Below are positions 1-8,458 of a stretch of 64,000 nucleotides of DNA, in pieces; position 1 is the first letter of the stretch; the number at the start of each line of letters is the position of its first letter. A program made the position numbers and the translations under genes. This DNA comes from Pseudoduganella lurida (lineage in GTDB: Bacteria > Pseudomonadota > Gammaproteobacteria > Burkholderiales > Burkholderiaceae_D), in assembly GCF_007830455.1 (NCBI RefSeq), contig NZ_VLLB01000003.1, forward strand, positions 62,001-126,000. The letters are read 5' to 3'. The notes under the pieces were generated by a model that was not told the DNA's origin, ran no database searches, and saw only the letters and a list, made by a program, of their open reading frames with translations.

Positions 1-129
1 GATGCGGGGCGCCAGCTGGTCCTGGCAGTACGCGGCGGCCGCATCGCGCACCATGCGTTCGTCGTCGGCAAGCTGCTCGTTCAGCAGCAGGGGATCGTCC
101 CAATGGAACTGGGCGCGCGGGTGGCTCAT
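1..129 (-). CDS. gcdH: Glutaryl-CoA dehydrogenase, N-terminal 43 residues (runs off the window)
   Basis: Only the start is inside the window. The reading frame is open from an ATG at 129 down to base 1, and a GGAGA ribosome site lies about 7 bases upstream. The visible protein contains [23 protein letters not shown] and [10 protein letters not shown], the typical beginning of glutaryl-CoA dehydrogenase. That enzyme is an FAD-dependent acyl-CoA dehydrogenase that oxidatively decarboxylates glutaryl-CoA to crotonyl-CoA in lysine and tryptophan breakdown. The FAD and catalytic regions lie outside the window, so the call rests on the N-terminal pattern alone; another acyl-CoA dehydrogenase is possible but less likely. 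Confidence 0.75.
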   Translation of the reverse strand, partial: MSHPRAQFHWDDPLLLNEQLADDERMVRDAAAAYCQDQLAPRI

Positions 130-234
130 GGTCGGGTCTCCGATTATCGTGTCCGGCGATTCTATGCGCGGCGCGACGGGCGGGCTTTTGAAATAACGAC
201 ACCGATTTGCGGCTTTCGGCGGCGCCCGCTCCCG

Positions 235-747
235 TTATGCGGACAGGTGCAGGCCGCTCAGCCGGCCGCCATGGAACACCAGCGGTTCGCGCGGATGCAC
301 CTCGCAGTGCTCCACTTCGCCCACGAAGATCACGTGGTCGCCTTCCGGATAGCGGCTGCGGTTGTGGCACTCGAACCAGGCCGTGCAGCCCTTCAGCACA
401 GGATGGCCGGTGCGCGACAGCTCGAACTCCACCTGGCCGAACGGGTCCTCGCCGCGCGTGGCGAACAGGTGGGCCAGATGGGCCTGGTCCGCCGCCAGGA
501 TATTGATCACGTAGTGCGAATTGCCCGAGAAGATGGGCATGCTGGACGCCTGCGACTTCAGGCTCCACAGCACCAGCGGCGGGTCCAGCGACACGGAATT
601 GAAGGAGCTGGCCGTCAGGCCGCGAAAGCTGCCGTCCGCCAGCCGGGTGGTGATCACGGTGACGCCGGTGGCGAATTGCGACAGGGCCTGCTTGAAATGC
701 ACGCTGTCGAAGCCGGGCGTGGCGGCGCGGGGAGAGCTGGTATTCAT
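235..747 (-). CDS. Flavin reductase family protein (FMN-binding split barrel)
   Basis: A 170-residue protein. It has the flavin reductase-like pattern: FKQALSQFATGVTVITT near residues 18-34, then GLTASSFNSVSLDPPLVLWSL (flavin-binding strand and loop), HYVINILAA, and GRLSGLHL at the end. Such enzymes use NAD(P)H to reduce free FMN or FAD, often to feed a two-component monooxygenase; no oxygenase partner lies next to it, so its client is unknown. The start at 747 is chosen because the protein then begins with a short polar leader directly before the conserved core; a GTG 14 codons upstream is also open. Neither start has a good ribosome site. It points the same way as the gcdH start. Confidence 0.8.
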   Translation of the reverse strand: MNTSSPRAATPGFDSVHFKQALSQFATGVTVITTRLADGSFRGLTASSFNSVSLDPPLVLWSLKSQASSMPIFSGNSHYVINILAADQAHLAHLFATRGEDPFGQVEFELSRTGHPVLKGCTAWFECHNRSRYPEGDHVIFVGEVEHCEVHPREPLVFHGGRLSGLHLSA

Positions 748-877
748 GGGGGCATTATGCCAAAGATTGCCGCGCGCGAGCGCAGCCACGGTGCGGCATG
801 GCGGCGGCCGGCCAGCCGCACTGCATCACCCTGCCAATTGCGTTACAGTAGACCATCAATGAATGCGTGAGGAATCT

Positions 878-1408
878 ATGGCACAGACTGAAATCGCCGT
901 GCTGGGCGGCGGGTGTTTCTGGTGTACGGAAGCCGTGTACCTGGAAGTGAAGGGCGTCACCAAGGTGGAGTCGGGGTACACGGGTGGCCCGCAGCCCGAT
1001 CCCACCTACGAACAGATCTGCACGGGCACGACGGGGCACGCGGAAGTGGTGCGGCTGGAGTTCGATCCGGCAGCGATCAGCTACCGCGACATCCTCGAGA
1101 TCTTCTTCACGATCCACGACCCCACCACGCTCAACCGCCAGGGCAACGACGTGGGCACGCAGTACCGCTCCGTGATCTATTACCAGTCGCCGGAGCAGGA
1201 AGCCACGGCGCGGCAGGTGATGGCCGAGATGGCGCATGTGTGGGATGCGCCGATCGTCACCGAGATCTCGCCGGCCCAGCCGTACTACAAGGCCGAGGAG
1301 TATCACCAGAACTACTTCGAGCAGCATCCGCTGCAGGGTTATTGCGCGTTCGTGGTGGAGCCGAAGGTGGTCAAGTTCCGCAAGATGCATGCGGCGCGGG
1401 TGAAATAA
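878..1408 (+). CDS. msrA: Peptide methionine (S)-S-oxide reductase MsrA
   Basis: A 176-residue protein with the MsrA active site GGGCFWCTEA near residues 10-19, where the first cysteine of CFWC is the nucleophile. GYTGG, HAEVVR, FFTIHDPTT, DVGTQYRS and KAEEYHQNY follow in the expected order. The enzyme reduces the S-epimer of methionine sulfoxide, free or in proteins, using thioredoxin. The ATG at 878 is preferred over one at 863 because GAGG lies 6 bases upstream of it and the family normally starts just before this core. The length is normal and all conserved motifs are present. It is a single gene convergent with cfa, separated from it by a strong inverted repeat that probably ends both transcripts. 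Confidence 0.95.
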   Translation: MAQTEIAVLGGGCFWCTEAVYLEVKGVTKVESGYTGGPQPDPTYEQICTGTTGHAEVVRLEFDPAAISYRDILEIFFTIHDPTTLNRQGNDVGTQYRSVIYYQSPEQEATARQVMAEMAHVWDAPIVTEISPAQPYYKAEEYHQNYFEQHPLQGYCAFVVEPKVVKFRKMHAARVK

Positions 1409-1412
1409 CTTC

Positions 1413-1498
1413 GGGGACAGGCACCTATTTTCATCGGGGACAGGCACCTATTTCCGAGCAACGTTAGCGATGTTGCTCGGAAATAGGTGCCTGTCCCC
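1413..1498. repeat. Palindromic repeat built on GGGGACAGGCACCTATTT
   Basis: The 18-base word GGGGACAGGCACCTATTT occurs at 1413, again at 1436, and inverted ending at 1498. The second and third copies form a perfect 27-bp inverted repeat (1436-1462 and 1472-1498) around a 9-base loop. It sits between the convergent ends of msrA and cfa and could act as a transcription end for both, although no T-run follows. The GGGGACAG core resembles the other palindromes at 34.9-35.1 kb and 38.7 kb, suggesting a dispersed REP-like family. Confidence 0.85.
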
Positions 1499-1514
1499 TT
1501 TCAGCTGCGCCTTT

Positions 1515-2717
1515 CTAGCTGTACATGTACTCCCGCGACCACGGCAGCACGCGCGGATGCCGGCCGGCCTTGCCGCAGACGATCTGGTACAGGCTGATCC
1601 AGTCCTGGTCGAACGCATAGGAGCAGCCGGCCAGGTAGACGTGCCAGATGCGGAAGCGCTTGTCGCCGGCCAGTTCGCGGGCCCGGTCCGCCCGGGCCTC
1701 GAAGTTGTCGGTCCAGATCGACAGCGTGCGGGCGTAGTGGCGGCGCAGGTTTTCCACGTCGTAGGCTTCCAGGTTCCCGCGCTGCATGGCCTTCAGCACC
1801 TCGCCGATGTGCGCCAGCTCGCCGTGCGGGAACACGTATTTCTGGATGAATTCGCCGCCGCCGTACGGCGTCTCGCCGTTGTCCGGATCGGTGGACGTGA
1901 TGCCGTGGTTCATGGCCACGCCGTCCTCGGCCAGCAGGCGGTGGATGATGGCGAAGTAGTCCGGCAGGTGGCGGATGCCCACGTGCTCGAACATGCCGAC
2001 ACTCGTGACGCGGTCGAAGGTGCCGCGCACGTCGCGGTAATCCTGCAGGCGGATCTCGACCAGGTGTTCCAGCCCGGCCGCCTTGACGCGCTGCCGCGCC
2101 AGCGCGCACTGGTTCTCGGACAGCGTGATGCCCACGCAGCGCGCGCCGAACTTCTGCGCCGCGCGGATGACCAGCGCACCCCAGCCGCAGCCGATGTCGA
2201 GCAGCGTGTGCCCCGGCTGCACGCGGATCTTGGCGAGGATGTGGTCGATCTTGCGGATCTGCGCGGTGGCCAGGTCCTCGTCGCCGCGCGCGAAGTAGGC
2301 ACACGAATACACCATCTGCGGATCGAGGAACTGCTGGTAGAACTCGTTCGACACGTCGTAGTGGTAGCGGATCGATTCGGCATCGCGCTTGCGGTCGTGC
2401 GTGAAGCTGCGCACGATGCGGGCCAGCTTGCCGTCCGCCTTCAGCGTGCTGCGTGCCAGCGCGTTGACGATGTCGATCATGTCGTGCGCCGCGCCCTTCA
2501 CCTCGATGGCGCCTTCCACGTAGGCCGTGCCCAGGTTGGATAGCGAGGGCGTGAGCAGGTAGCGCGCGGCCGATGCCTGGGGCAGGCGGATCGTCACGCG
2601 CGGCACGTCGTTGGAAAAGTCGATCTTCTGGCCGTTCCACAGTTCCACGCGGAGCGGCAGCTTGATCTGGCTGGTGACGCCGGCGACCCAGGCGGCAAGA
2701 CGGTTCTGGACAAACAT
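1515..2717 (-). CDS. cfa: Cyclopropane-fatty-acyl-phospholipid synthase
   Basis: A 400-residue SAM-dependent methyltransferase that adds a methylene bridge to unsaturated acyl chains of membrane phospholipids, usually in stationary phase or acid stress. The SAM-binding glycine motif LLDIGCGWGAL is intact. IRYHYDVSNEFY and FLDPQMVYSCAYF before it and MFEHVG, NHGITS and GGGEFIQKYVFPHGEL after it are family hallmarks. The C-terminus (YQIVCGKAGR) is complete. The ATG at 2717 has GAGGAGG about 6 bases upstream, which fixes the start. It lies 61 bases downstream of the hemerythrin-pdxH gene on the same strand and may be co-transcribed. Confidence 0.93.
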   Translation of the reverse strand: MFVQNRLAAWVAGVTSQIKLPLRVELWNGQKIDFSNDVPRVTIRLPQASAARYLLTPSLSNLGTAYVEGAIEVKGAAHDMIDIVNALARSTLKADGKLARIVRSFTHDRKRDAESIRYHYDVSNEFYQQFLDPQMVYSCAYFARGDEDLATAQIRKIDHILAKIRVQPGHTLLDIGCGWGALVIRAAQKFGARCVGITLSENQCALARQRVKAAGLEHLVEIRLQDYRDVRGTFDRVTSVGMFEHVGIRHLPDYFAIIHRLLAEDGVAMNHGITSTDPDNGETPYGGGEFIQKYVFPHGELAHIGEVLKAMQRGNLEAYDVENLRRHYARTLSIWTDNFEARADRARELAGDKRFRIWHVYLAGCSYAFDQDWISLYQIVCGKAGRHPRVLPWSREYMYS

Positions 2718-2778
2718 GGACGGCCTCCTCGATTCAACGAAAATCGACTGCGCTGCGCTGGCGGCCATTGCCTGTCTC

Positions 2779-3981
2779 TTACGGCTGGATCCTTCCCTTG
2801 GTCCAGCTGCCGTCTGCCTGCAGCTCAAACACGATGCGGTCATGGAAGCGCGAGGCGCGTCCCTGCCAGAATTCCACCCGCTCGGGCACCAGGCGGTAGC
2901 CGCCCCAGTGCGCCGGCCGTTGCGGCTTGCCCGCGGCGGCTTCCTCGGCGGCGGCAAACTGCGCTTCCATGTCGGCGCGGCTGCCGATCGGCGCGCTCTG
3001 CGCCGAGGCGATCGCCCCCAGCTGGCTCTTCACGGGCCGGCTGTAGAAATACGTGTCGCTCTCGGCAGGCGACGTGCGTTCCACGCGGCCTTCGATGCGC
3101 ACCTGGCGTTCCAGCTCCGGCCAGAAGAACAGCAGCGCCGCGTGCGGGTTCTGCGCCAGCTGCGCGCCTTTCCGGCTGTCGTAGTTCGTGTACCAGGTAA
3201 AGCCGCGCGCATCGAACTGCTTGATCAGCACGATGCGCGAGGAGGGCCGGCCGTCGCCGTCGACGGTGGCCACGCTCATCGCATTCGGCTCGTTCACCTG
3301 CGCCTTCATCGCCTCGTCGAACCACTTGCCGAACTGCGCCACCGGATCGGCCAGCGTGTCGTCCTCGGACAGGCTGGCGCGCCCGTAGTCCATGCGCAGG
3401 TCCGCCAGCGCGATGCCGCCGCCGACCGTGGTGCCGTTCCCGTTCGCCGGTGCCACGCCGCGCCGGCGCGCCATCGCCTCGCCCATCACGCCCATCTGCA
3501 CTGGGCTGAACAGACGCTTCGCCATCGGCGCGATATGCGTCTCCTCGGTCGTCATGTGCGAGGTGTAGGCCTGCACGAAGCGCTGCACGCTTTCCGGCGC
3601 CAGCTCGCCGGAACTGCCATTCGCCACCTTGTCCAGTTGACCGTTAATAATAAGCCAATCATCGTCCATCTGCTTGTGCTGTGCAAGGATCTGCGGCCGC
3701 AGCGAGCGCACCAGGTCCAGGTCTTCGCCCGTTGCCGTCGCTTCCAGCATGGGGAGAAGATCGAGTTCCTCGTCGTCGTGGTGGAAGTGGGCCGCCACGT
3801 TGAAATATTTTTGAACGGCCACCGCCGCCTGTTGCGCGGCTGCGTCAGGTCCGTGCGCCGGCAGGTGCGCCAGCAGCTTTTCCAGCGTGGCGAGCTGCTG
3901 GCGGATCTTGTCGTGGCAGTGCTTCAGCATGGCGATCGGCTGGTCGAAGCCGGGGGCGGCGGGCAGGAGGGAATCTTTCAT
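2779..3981 (-). CDS. pdxH: Hemerythrin-like (HHE) domain fused to pyridoxamine 5'-phosphate oxidase
   Basis: One uninterrupted 400-residue frame joins two proteins. Residues 1-175 are a hemerythrin-like four-helix domain. Candidate di-iron ligands are H21/H23, the HFHHDDEE cluster (H65-E72), H102, and H142 with E146/E147 and H149. Residues ~190-400 are a complete PdxH of normal length (about 211 residues): [79 protein letters not shown], and RIQP at the end. PdxH oxidises pyridoxamine or pyridoxine 5'-phosphate to PLP with FMN and oxygen. PdxH is normally a stand-alone protein; the linker ([11 protein letters not shown]) is glycine-rich. An oxygen- or iron-sensing role for the HHE part is inference. 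ATG 3981 is chosen over an upstream TTG. Confidence 0.88.
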   Translation of the reverse strand: MKDSLLPAAPGFDQPIAMLKHCHDKIRQQLATLEKLLAHLPAHGPDAAAQQAAVAVQKYFNVAAHFHHDDEELDLLPMLEATATGEDLDLVRSLRPQILAQHKQMDDDWLIINGQLDKVANGSSGELAPESVQRFVQAYTSHMTTEETHIAPMAKRLFSPVQMGVMGEAMARRRGVAPANGNGTTVGGGIALADLRMDYGRASLSEDDTLADPVAQFGKWFDEAMKAQVNEPNAMSVATVDGDGRPSSRIVLIKQFDARGFTWYTNYDSRKGAQLAQNPHAALLFFWPELERQVRIEGRVERTSPAESDTYFYSRPVKSQLGAIASAQSAPIGSRADMEAQFAAAEEAAAGKPQRPAHWGGYRLVPERVEFWQGRASRFHDRIVFELQADGSWTKGRIQP

Positions 3982-4052
3982 GGGGGAATCCTTGGTTCGC
4001 GATCGGCCGATTGTAAAAGAATCCAACAGGCCGTGTCCGTTAAAATGGCGGC

Positions 4053-4970
4053 ATGAACGACATTCCCGACCCCACGCAAGATATCGAGCACAACGTCGCG
4101 AACGACAGCGAACACGATATCGGTAACGACCGCGCGCACGACATCGAGCACGACATCGATTATGACCGCCGCTTCGGCGGCATCGCCCGGCTGTACGGCG
4201 ACCTGGCGCTGGCCCGCTACCGCACGGCGCACGTGTGTGTGATCGGCGTGGGCGGCGTGGGTTCCTGGATCGTCGAGGCGCTGGCGCGCAGCGCGATCGG
4301 CCGCCTGACCCTGATCGACCTGGACAACGTGGCCGAATCGAACATCAACCGCCAGCTGCAGGCATTGACCGACACCGTCGGCATGGCCAAGGTCACCGCC
4401 CTGCGCCAGCGCATCGCCCAGATCAATCCGTATTGCCAGGTGACGGAGATCGAGGATTTCGTCACGCCCGACAATCTCGATGAAATGATCGGCGCGCACG
4501 ACTACGACTACGTGATCGACGCCATGGACAACACGCGCGCCAAGACGGCGCTGGTGCACTACTGCCGCACCAAGGCCATCCCGCTGATCCTGATCGGCAG
4601 CGCCGGCGGACAGACGGATCCGACCAGGATCGAGGTGCGCGACCTGGCCCGCACCGAGCAGGAGCCGCTGCTCAAGAAGGTGCGCCGCCGCCTGCGCAAC
4701 GAATACCACTATCCGCCGAACGGCAAGAACAAGCTGGGCGTGGACGCCGTGTTCTCGATGGAGCCGCTGAAGTTCCCCGAACCGGACGATGCCTGCGAGG
4801 TCGGCCCCGATGCCGTGCAGGCGCCGAAGCAGGGCCTCACCGGCATCAACTGCGCGGGCTTCGGTTCGGCGATGGTGGTCACGGCCACCTTCGGCATGAT
4901 CGCCGCGGGGCATGTGCTGAAGAAGCTGGCCGAGCAGGTCACGCCACAGGACAGGATGGCCGGGAGCTGA
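4053..4970 (+). CDS. tcdA: tRNA threonylcarbamoyladenosine dehydratase TcdA (CsdL/YgdL family)
   Basis: A 305-residue E1-like enzyme that uses ATP to cyclise t6A37 in tRNA to ct6A. It has the nucleotide-binding GVGGVGSW motif near residue 65, [27 protein letters not shown] and the family C-terminus with [11 protein letters not shown]. The first ~38 residues are not family-like: a run of degenerate [21 protein letters not shown] units rich in Asp, His, Asn and Glu, encoded by imperfect short DNA repeats. The conserved core begins at [13 protein letters not shown], so translation might start later, but no internal start with a ribosome site was seen before it. It is divergent from the HHE-pdxH gene. 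Confidence 0.9.
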   Translation: MNDIPDPTQDIEHNVANDSEHDIGNDRAHDIEHDIDYDRRFGGIARLYGDLALARYRTAHVCVIGVGGVGSWIVEALARSAIGRLTLIDLDNVAESNINRQLQALTDTVGMAKVTALRQRIAQINPYCQVTEIEDFVTPDNLDEMIGAHDYDYVIDAMDNTRAKTALVHYCRTKAIPLILIGSAGGQTDPTRIEVRDLARTEQEPLLKKVRRRLRNEYHYPPNGKNKLGVDAVFSMEPLKFPEPDDACEVGPDAVQAPKQGLTGINCAGFGSAMVVTATFGMIAAGHVLKKLAEQVTPQDRMAGS

Positions 4971-5078
4971 AGTGGCGGGCAAATGAAGCGGCGGGTTTGT
5001 CGTGAACCTGTCACATCGCTTCTCTACACTGGCGGCTGGCGTCCGGTCGGGCGCCCGCCCAACCTGATGAGGATTCCC

Positions 5079-5561
5079 ATGAAAGCACGTCCGGCTTCCC
5101 GCCTCGCCCTTGGCCTTTCCGTGCTGACCCTGGCGCTGCTGAGCGCCTGCGGCAGCGACAACGATCCGCCGCGCGCCTCCAACACCAGCATCGACAGCTT
5201 CGTGGCCGACTACAACCGCGGCCTGGCGTCGGTATCGAACATGAATGCGGCCACGTTTGCCGACCTGGTGGACGACAGCTTCCTGGACGCCGGCTACAAC
5301 AAGGCGCAGCTGCTGTCGAACGTGAAGGCCGATGCCGCCGCGCTGGCCGATGCGAGCAACGAGATCCCCGCCGACCAGGTCTTCCCGCTGCTGACGATCA
5401 AGGATGCCGCCGTCTCCAACTGCGACGACAGCACGGGCATCTGCACGCTCACCGCCACCTATGTCAATCCGGACAAGGACGCCACGTCCGCCCCGATGAC
5501 GGTGCAGGTGCGCTTCCAGGACGGCCGCTTCCGCCTGTACGGCGACCAGAAGAGCGCCTGA
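5079..5561 (+). CDS. Predicted lipoprotein, function unknown
   Basis: A 160-residue protein with a signal peptide ending in a lipobox (LALLSAC; cysteine near residue 23), so it is predicted to be lipidated and held in the outer or inner membrane. The mature part is acidic (DSFVADYNRGL, ATFADLVDDSFLDAGY) with one later cysteine pair (NCDDSTGIC) and a beta-rich C-terminus (MTVQVRFQDGRFRLYG), compatible with a small NTF2-like or nuclear transport-like fold, but no family is recognised. The ATG at 5079 has GAGG 6 bases upstream. It is a single gene ending in a hairpin shared with the convergent cluster. Confidence 0.75.
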   Translation: MKARPASRLALGLSVLTLALLSACGSDNDPPRASNTSIDSFVADYNRGLASVSNMNAATFADLVDDSFLDAGYNKAQLLSNVKADAAALADASNEIPADQVFPLLTIKDAAVSNCDDSTGICTLTATYVNPDKDATSAPMTVQVRFQDGRFRLYGDQKSA

Positions 5562-5566
5562 AACCC

Positions 5567-5584
5567 GGCCCGCGCCGGCGGGCC
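5567..5584. terminator. Hairpin between convergent genes
   Basis: GGCCCGC and GCGGGCC form a perfect 7-bp stem with a 4-base loop in the 28-base gap between the lipoprotein gene and the PCu(A)C-like gene. There is no strong T-run, so it may be a weak or Rho-assisted end. Confidence 0.5.
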
Positions 5585-5589
5585 TGCCT

Positions 5590-5997
5590 TCAGTGCGCGC
5601 CGATCGACACCATCACGTGCATCGTGCCGGACTTCTCGAATTCGATCGCCAGGGGATAGCTGCGGCCCAGCTCGAGCGGCTGCTTCAGGCCCACCAGCAC
5701 CAGGTGCGCGCCGCCCGGTTTCAGCACCGTGTCCGGCCGCACCTCGATGCCCTGCGCTGCAGGCTTGCCGCCGCGCCCGCGCACTTCCACGCTGGTCGCG
5801 ATGTCGCTGCTGGCACGCAGCAGCCGGTCGCCCTGTTCCACGCCGTCGAAGTGCATGTACACGTCGGCACGGGTGGCCTTTGGCGGCGAGGGATCGGCCC
5901 ACGGATGGATCAGCGTGAAGCCCTTGCCGTAGTACTCGTGGGCCAGGGCGGCGCCGGACAGCGCCAGGCAGGCAACTGTGAAGAAGAAGCGTTTCAT
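5590..5997 (-). CDS. PCu(A)C-type copper chaperone-like periplasmic protein with altered metal site
   Basis: A 135-residue protein with a signal peptide (MKRFFFTVACLALSGAALA, cleaved before HEYYG). The mature fold matches the DUF461/PCu(A)C family: HPWADPSPP, ADVYMHFDG, RLLRASSDIATSVEV, VLKPGGAHLVLVGL and YPLAIEFEKSGTMHVMV. PCu(A)C proteins deliver Cu(I) in the periplasm, for example to cytochrome oxidase, through a conserved H(M)x10Mx21HxM set. Here the first His is replaced (VEVRG), the Met position reads IEVRP, and HxM reads HLV, so only one of the usual ligands remains. Metal binding may be lost, or may use the N-terminal HE or C-terminal MHVM instead (inference). Its ATG overlaps the stop of the upstream oxygenase gene (ATGA). 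Confidence 0.8.
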   Translation of the reverse strand: MKRFFFTVACLALSGAALAHEYYGKGFTLIHPWADPSPPKATRADVYMHFDGVEQGDRLLRASSDIATSVEVRGRGGKPAAQGIEVRPDTVLKPGGAHLVLVGLKQPLELGRSYPLAIEFEKSGTMHVMVSIGAH

Positions 5998-6632
5998 GAA
6001 GACCTTCCGGTGGAAAAACGGATCGCATAATCCCAGGACGCCAGTTGCGCCGGGATGGCATTGAAGGCCAGCGTGAGGCGTTCGCCGCCTGCGTTGGCCG
6101 GCACCTCGTGCAGCAGGTAGCTGGGGAACAGCACGGCATCGCCGGCGTCGCCGGCCGGGGCCACCCAGCGGTCGGCATTGAAGGCGGTGACCTCGACACC
6201 GGGCCCGGCGTGGCTGAACGCGAAGTCGTTCCCGCCCAGCCCGCGCAGGAAGACGGTGCGCGCCGACGCGTCGGACGTGGTCACGTACACCACGCCGGAA
6301 ATGAAGCTGTTGGCATGCCTGTGCACGCCCTGGCTGCCGCCCGGCGCCATGCGGTTGCCCCACAATTCCTTGATCGACCAGTCCAGCGCCGCGCCGAACA
6401 TCTGCTCGCCCAGCGCCACCAGCCGCGGGGCGAGCCGTTCCGCCAGCATCGCAAGGAGCGGATGCCCGTCCAGCCGCAATGGCGCGCTGTGTGTGAGCCG
6501 GTCGCTGCGGCTGTTGGGTACCTGGTCCGACTGCATGCGCAGCCACGCCGCCAGTTCGGCCGCTTCGGCCGCATCGAGCAGGCCCGTACAGCTGAGGAAC
6601 GGTGTCGGGAACAGGCCGATCAGCTGGTCCAT
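5994..6632 (-). CDS. Putative 2OG-Fe(II) oxygenase (TIGR02466-like)
   Basis: A 212-residue protein starting MDQLIGLFPTPF. Internal motifs fit the family of small predicted 2-oxoglutarate/iron oxygenases: IKELWGNRMAPGGSQGVHRHANS with the HxH pair and FISGVVYV, then FPSYLLHEVPANAGGERLTLAFN providing the distal His and the Arg that would bind 2-oxoglutarate. Substrate unknown; some relatives are thought to hydroxylate proteins. The start overlaps the HupE stop by one base (TGATG) and its stop overlaps the PCu(A)C-like start, so it is translationally coupled on both sides. That placement suggests a shared role in metal handling or maturation of a secreted protein. Confidence 0.75.
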   Translation of the reverse strand: MDQLIGLFPTPFLSCTGLLDAAEAAELAAWLRMQSDQVPNSRSDRLTHSAPLRLDGHPLLAMLAERLAPRLVALGEQMFGAALDWSIKELWGNRMAPGGSQGVHRHANSFISGVVYVTTSDASARTVFLRGLGGNDFAFSHAGPGVEVTAFNADRWVAPAGDAGDAVLFPSYLLHEVPANAGGERLTLAFNAIPAQLASWDYAIRFSTGRSS

Positions 6633-7606
6633 CAGGCCCCCGCCGCCAGCACCGCCACGCGCGCGATGGTCCAGTAGGCGGCCATCGCGCCGATGCCGTA
6701 CAGGGCGGGGCGGCGCAGGCGCTGGTACCACGTGAAGCGCGCCAGCAACCGGTGCAGCAGCCAGGCCAGTCCCAGCACGAGCAGCTGGCCCAGTTCCACG
6801 CCGAGATTAAATGTCAGCAGCGCCGTGAACAGGTGCGATGCGGGCAGGCCGATCTCCTTCAGCGCGCCGGCAAAGCCCAGGCCGTGCACGAGGCCGAACA
6901 GGAAGGCCACCAGCGCCGGCCAGCGCCGCGACCAGGTGGGCCGGTCGTGCAGCGCCTCGGCCGCCACCAGCATGATCGACAGCGCGATGGTTGCTTCCAC
7001 GGGCGGGCTGCGCAGGGCCAGCCAGCCCAGCGCGCTGCTGGCCAGGGTCAGGCTGTGCGCGGCCGTGAAGGCCGTCACCGTCCATGCCAGCCGGCGCCGG
7101 AAGCCGACCAGGAACAGCAGGCCGAACACGAACAGCAGGTGGTCGATGCCGGACAGGATGTGCTCCACCCCCAGCACCGTGTAGGCGCGCGCGATCATGC
7201 CGGCATCGCGCCGGTCGTCCGCGCTGCCCAGCAATTGCACGGTGGGCTGGGCGGCCGTCAGCGTGTAGACGCGGACCTGGCCGTCGCGCCAGCGCACCTT
7301 CACGAGCGCGGCCGAGTAGGCCTTGCCGACACCGTCCACCGACAGTGGCCCGGTCAAACCGTCCGGGCCGCAGTGCAGTACCTGGGCTTCGGCCTGGCAG
7401 CCGGCCGGCCACCGGGGCGTCAGGTCCTCGGCGATCGGCCGCGGCGTGCCGGCGGCGCCCCAGTTCCACAGGAATTCGCCCGGCGCGTATTCGTGCAGCG
7501 TCAGCTCCGCCATGCTCATCTCGTGCGCTTGGCTGACGGCGGGCAGCAGGCCGGCCAGCAGCAGGAAGAGGACGAAAAAGCGGGCCAGTGAAGGGCGCAG
7601 CGTCAC
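6632..7606 (-). CDS. HupE/UreJ family membrane protein
   Basis: A 324-residue protein beginning at a GTG that overlaps the upstream stop (GTGA). A signal peptide (FFVLFLLLAGLLPAVSQA) is followed by a periplasmic domain of about 130 residues and then a HupE-like bundle of about six membrane helices. The signature GVEHILSGIDHLLFVFGLLF carries the HX5DH motif that binds nickel or cobalt in HupE/UreJ permeases, and FGLVHGLGFAGAL is a second conserved His helix. HupE/UreJ proteins import Ni2+ or Co2+; this extended periplasmic form belongs to a less studied subgroup. Lies within a coupled cluster. Confidence 0.85.
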   Translation of the reverse strand: MTLRPSLARFFVLFLLLAGLLPAVSQAHEMSMAELTLHEYAPGEFLWNWGAAGTPRPIAEDLTPRWPAGCQAEAQVLHCGPDGLTGPLSVDGVGKAYSAALVKVRWRDGQVRVYTLTAAQPTVQLLGSADDRRDAGMIARAYTVLGVEHILSGIDHLLFVFGLLFLVGFRRRLAWTVTAFTAAHSLTLASSALGWLALRSPPVEATIALSIMLVAAEALHDRPTWSRRWPALVAFLFGLVHGLGFAGALKEIGLPASHLFTALLTFNLGVELGQLLVLGLAWLLHRLLARFTWYQRLRRPALYGIGAMAAYWTIARVAVLAAGA

Positions 7607-8430
7607 GAGCGCACTCCCGGCGCCTGCACCGTGTACTTGCGGCCCAGTTCCCGCACGGCGCGGGTGCGCATGGCCTGCAGCGTCTGGTCCTTCCAGTCCT
7701 GCAGCACGCGGCCGCGCACGTCCTCGAAGCGCACCGGTTCGCCGGCATGCAGCCCTTCGAGGCGCACCACGTGGTAGCCCTGGCTGGAGCGCAGCACCTG
7801 CCAGCTGCCGGCCGGCAGCGCGACGAGCGAGGCGGCAAACGGCGCGCCATAGCCCAGTTCCAGGCTGTTGCGGGGCCGGCCCTTGAACACGCGCAGGTCG
7901 CTCTCGACGCTGGCCGCACCCCGCCCGTTCAGCGCGGCGGCAAACTGGGCGGCAGTGGCCGGATCGGGCCGGCCCTGCATGACGGCTTCCAGGAAATCGA
8001 CGCGCTGGGGCGCATCGTAGGCGGCGCGGTGTCCCTCGAACCAGGCGCGCAGCGTGGCATCGCTGGCCGGCGGCAGCGTCAGGCCCGCCTCGATCATGCT
8101 GAGCGCCTTGAAGATCACGCGCTCGCGGATGGTCGGGTCGCCCTGGTCCATGCGCAGCGCCAGGCCTTCGCGGTACAGCACCTCGTTGTCGACCCAGCGC
8201 TGGCGCAGCGTGGCGCGTTCCTGGACGGTGGGGGCGCGGCCCATCGACGCGGCAAACAGGCGGGCCGCTTCCGTGTCGACCTGTTCCGTCACCTCGATGC
8301 GGGCGGCCGGATCGGCGCCGCGGGTGTGCAGCCAGTCGGCGCCGAAGATCAGGGCGCCCAGCAGAAGGAAATGAAGGAGAGGTTCGCGGGCCAGGCCGCG
8401 CAGGGAAAGGGGAAGGGCAGGGAAGGACAT
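7603..8430 (-). CDS. Membrane-anchored parvulin-type peptidyl-prolyl cis-trans isomerase
   Basis: A 275-residue protein with one N-terminal membrane segment (LLHFLLLGALIFGA) and a periplasmic part of the SurA/PpiC type: EVLYREGLAL and RVIFKALSMIE helices, then a rotamase domain with GYGAPFAASLVALPAGSW, SSQGYHVVRLEG and FEDVRGRVLQDW. It likely folds exported proteins, perhaps the large DUF3604 protein or the HupE periplasmic domain (inference from the order). Its stop overlaps the GTG of the HupE gene. The start at 8430 has GGAAC about 7 bases upstream and lies 69 bases after the DUF3604 stop, with a hairpin between. Confidence 0.85.
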   Translation of the reverse strand: MSFPALPLSLRGLAREPLLHFLLLGALIFGADWLHTRGADPAARIEVTEQVDTEAARLFAASMGRAPTVQERATLRQRWVDNEVLYREGLALRMDQGDPTIRERVIFKALSMIEAGLTLPPASDATLRAWFEGHRAAYDAPQRVDFLEAVMQGRPDPATAAQFAAALNGRGAASVESDLRVFKGRPRNSLELGYGAPFAASLVALPAGSWQVLRSSQGYHVVRLEGLHAGEPVRFEDVRGRVLQDWKDQTLQAMRTRAVRELGRKYTVQAPGVRS

Positions 8431-8458
8431 GTGTTCGGTTCCAGCTGAAAAAGCAAAT

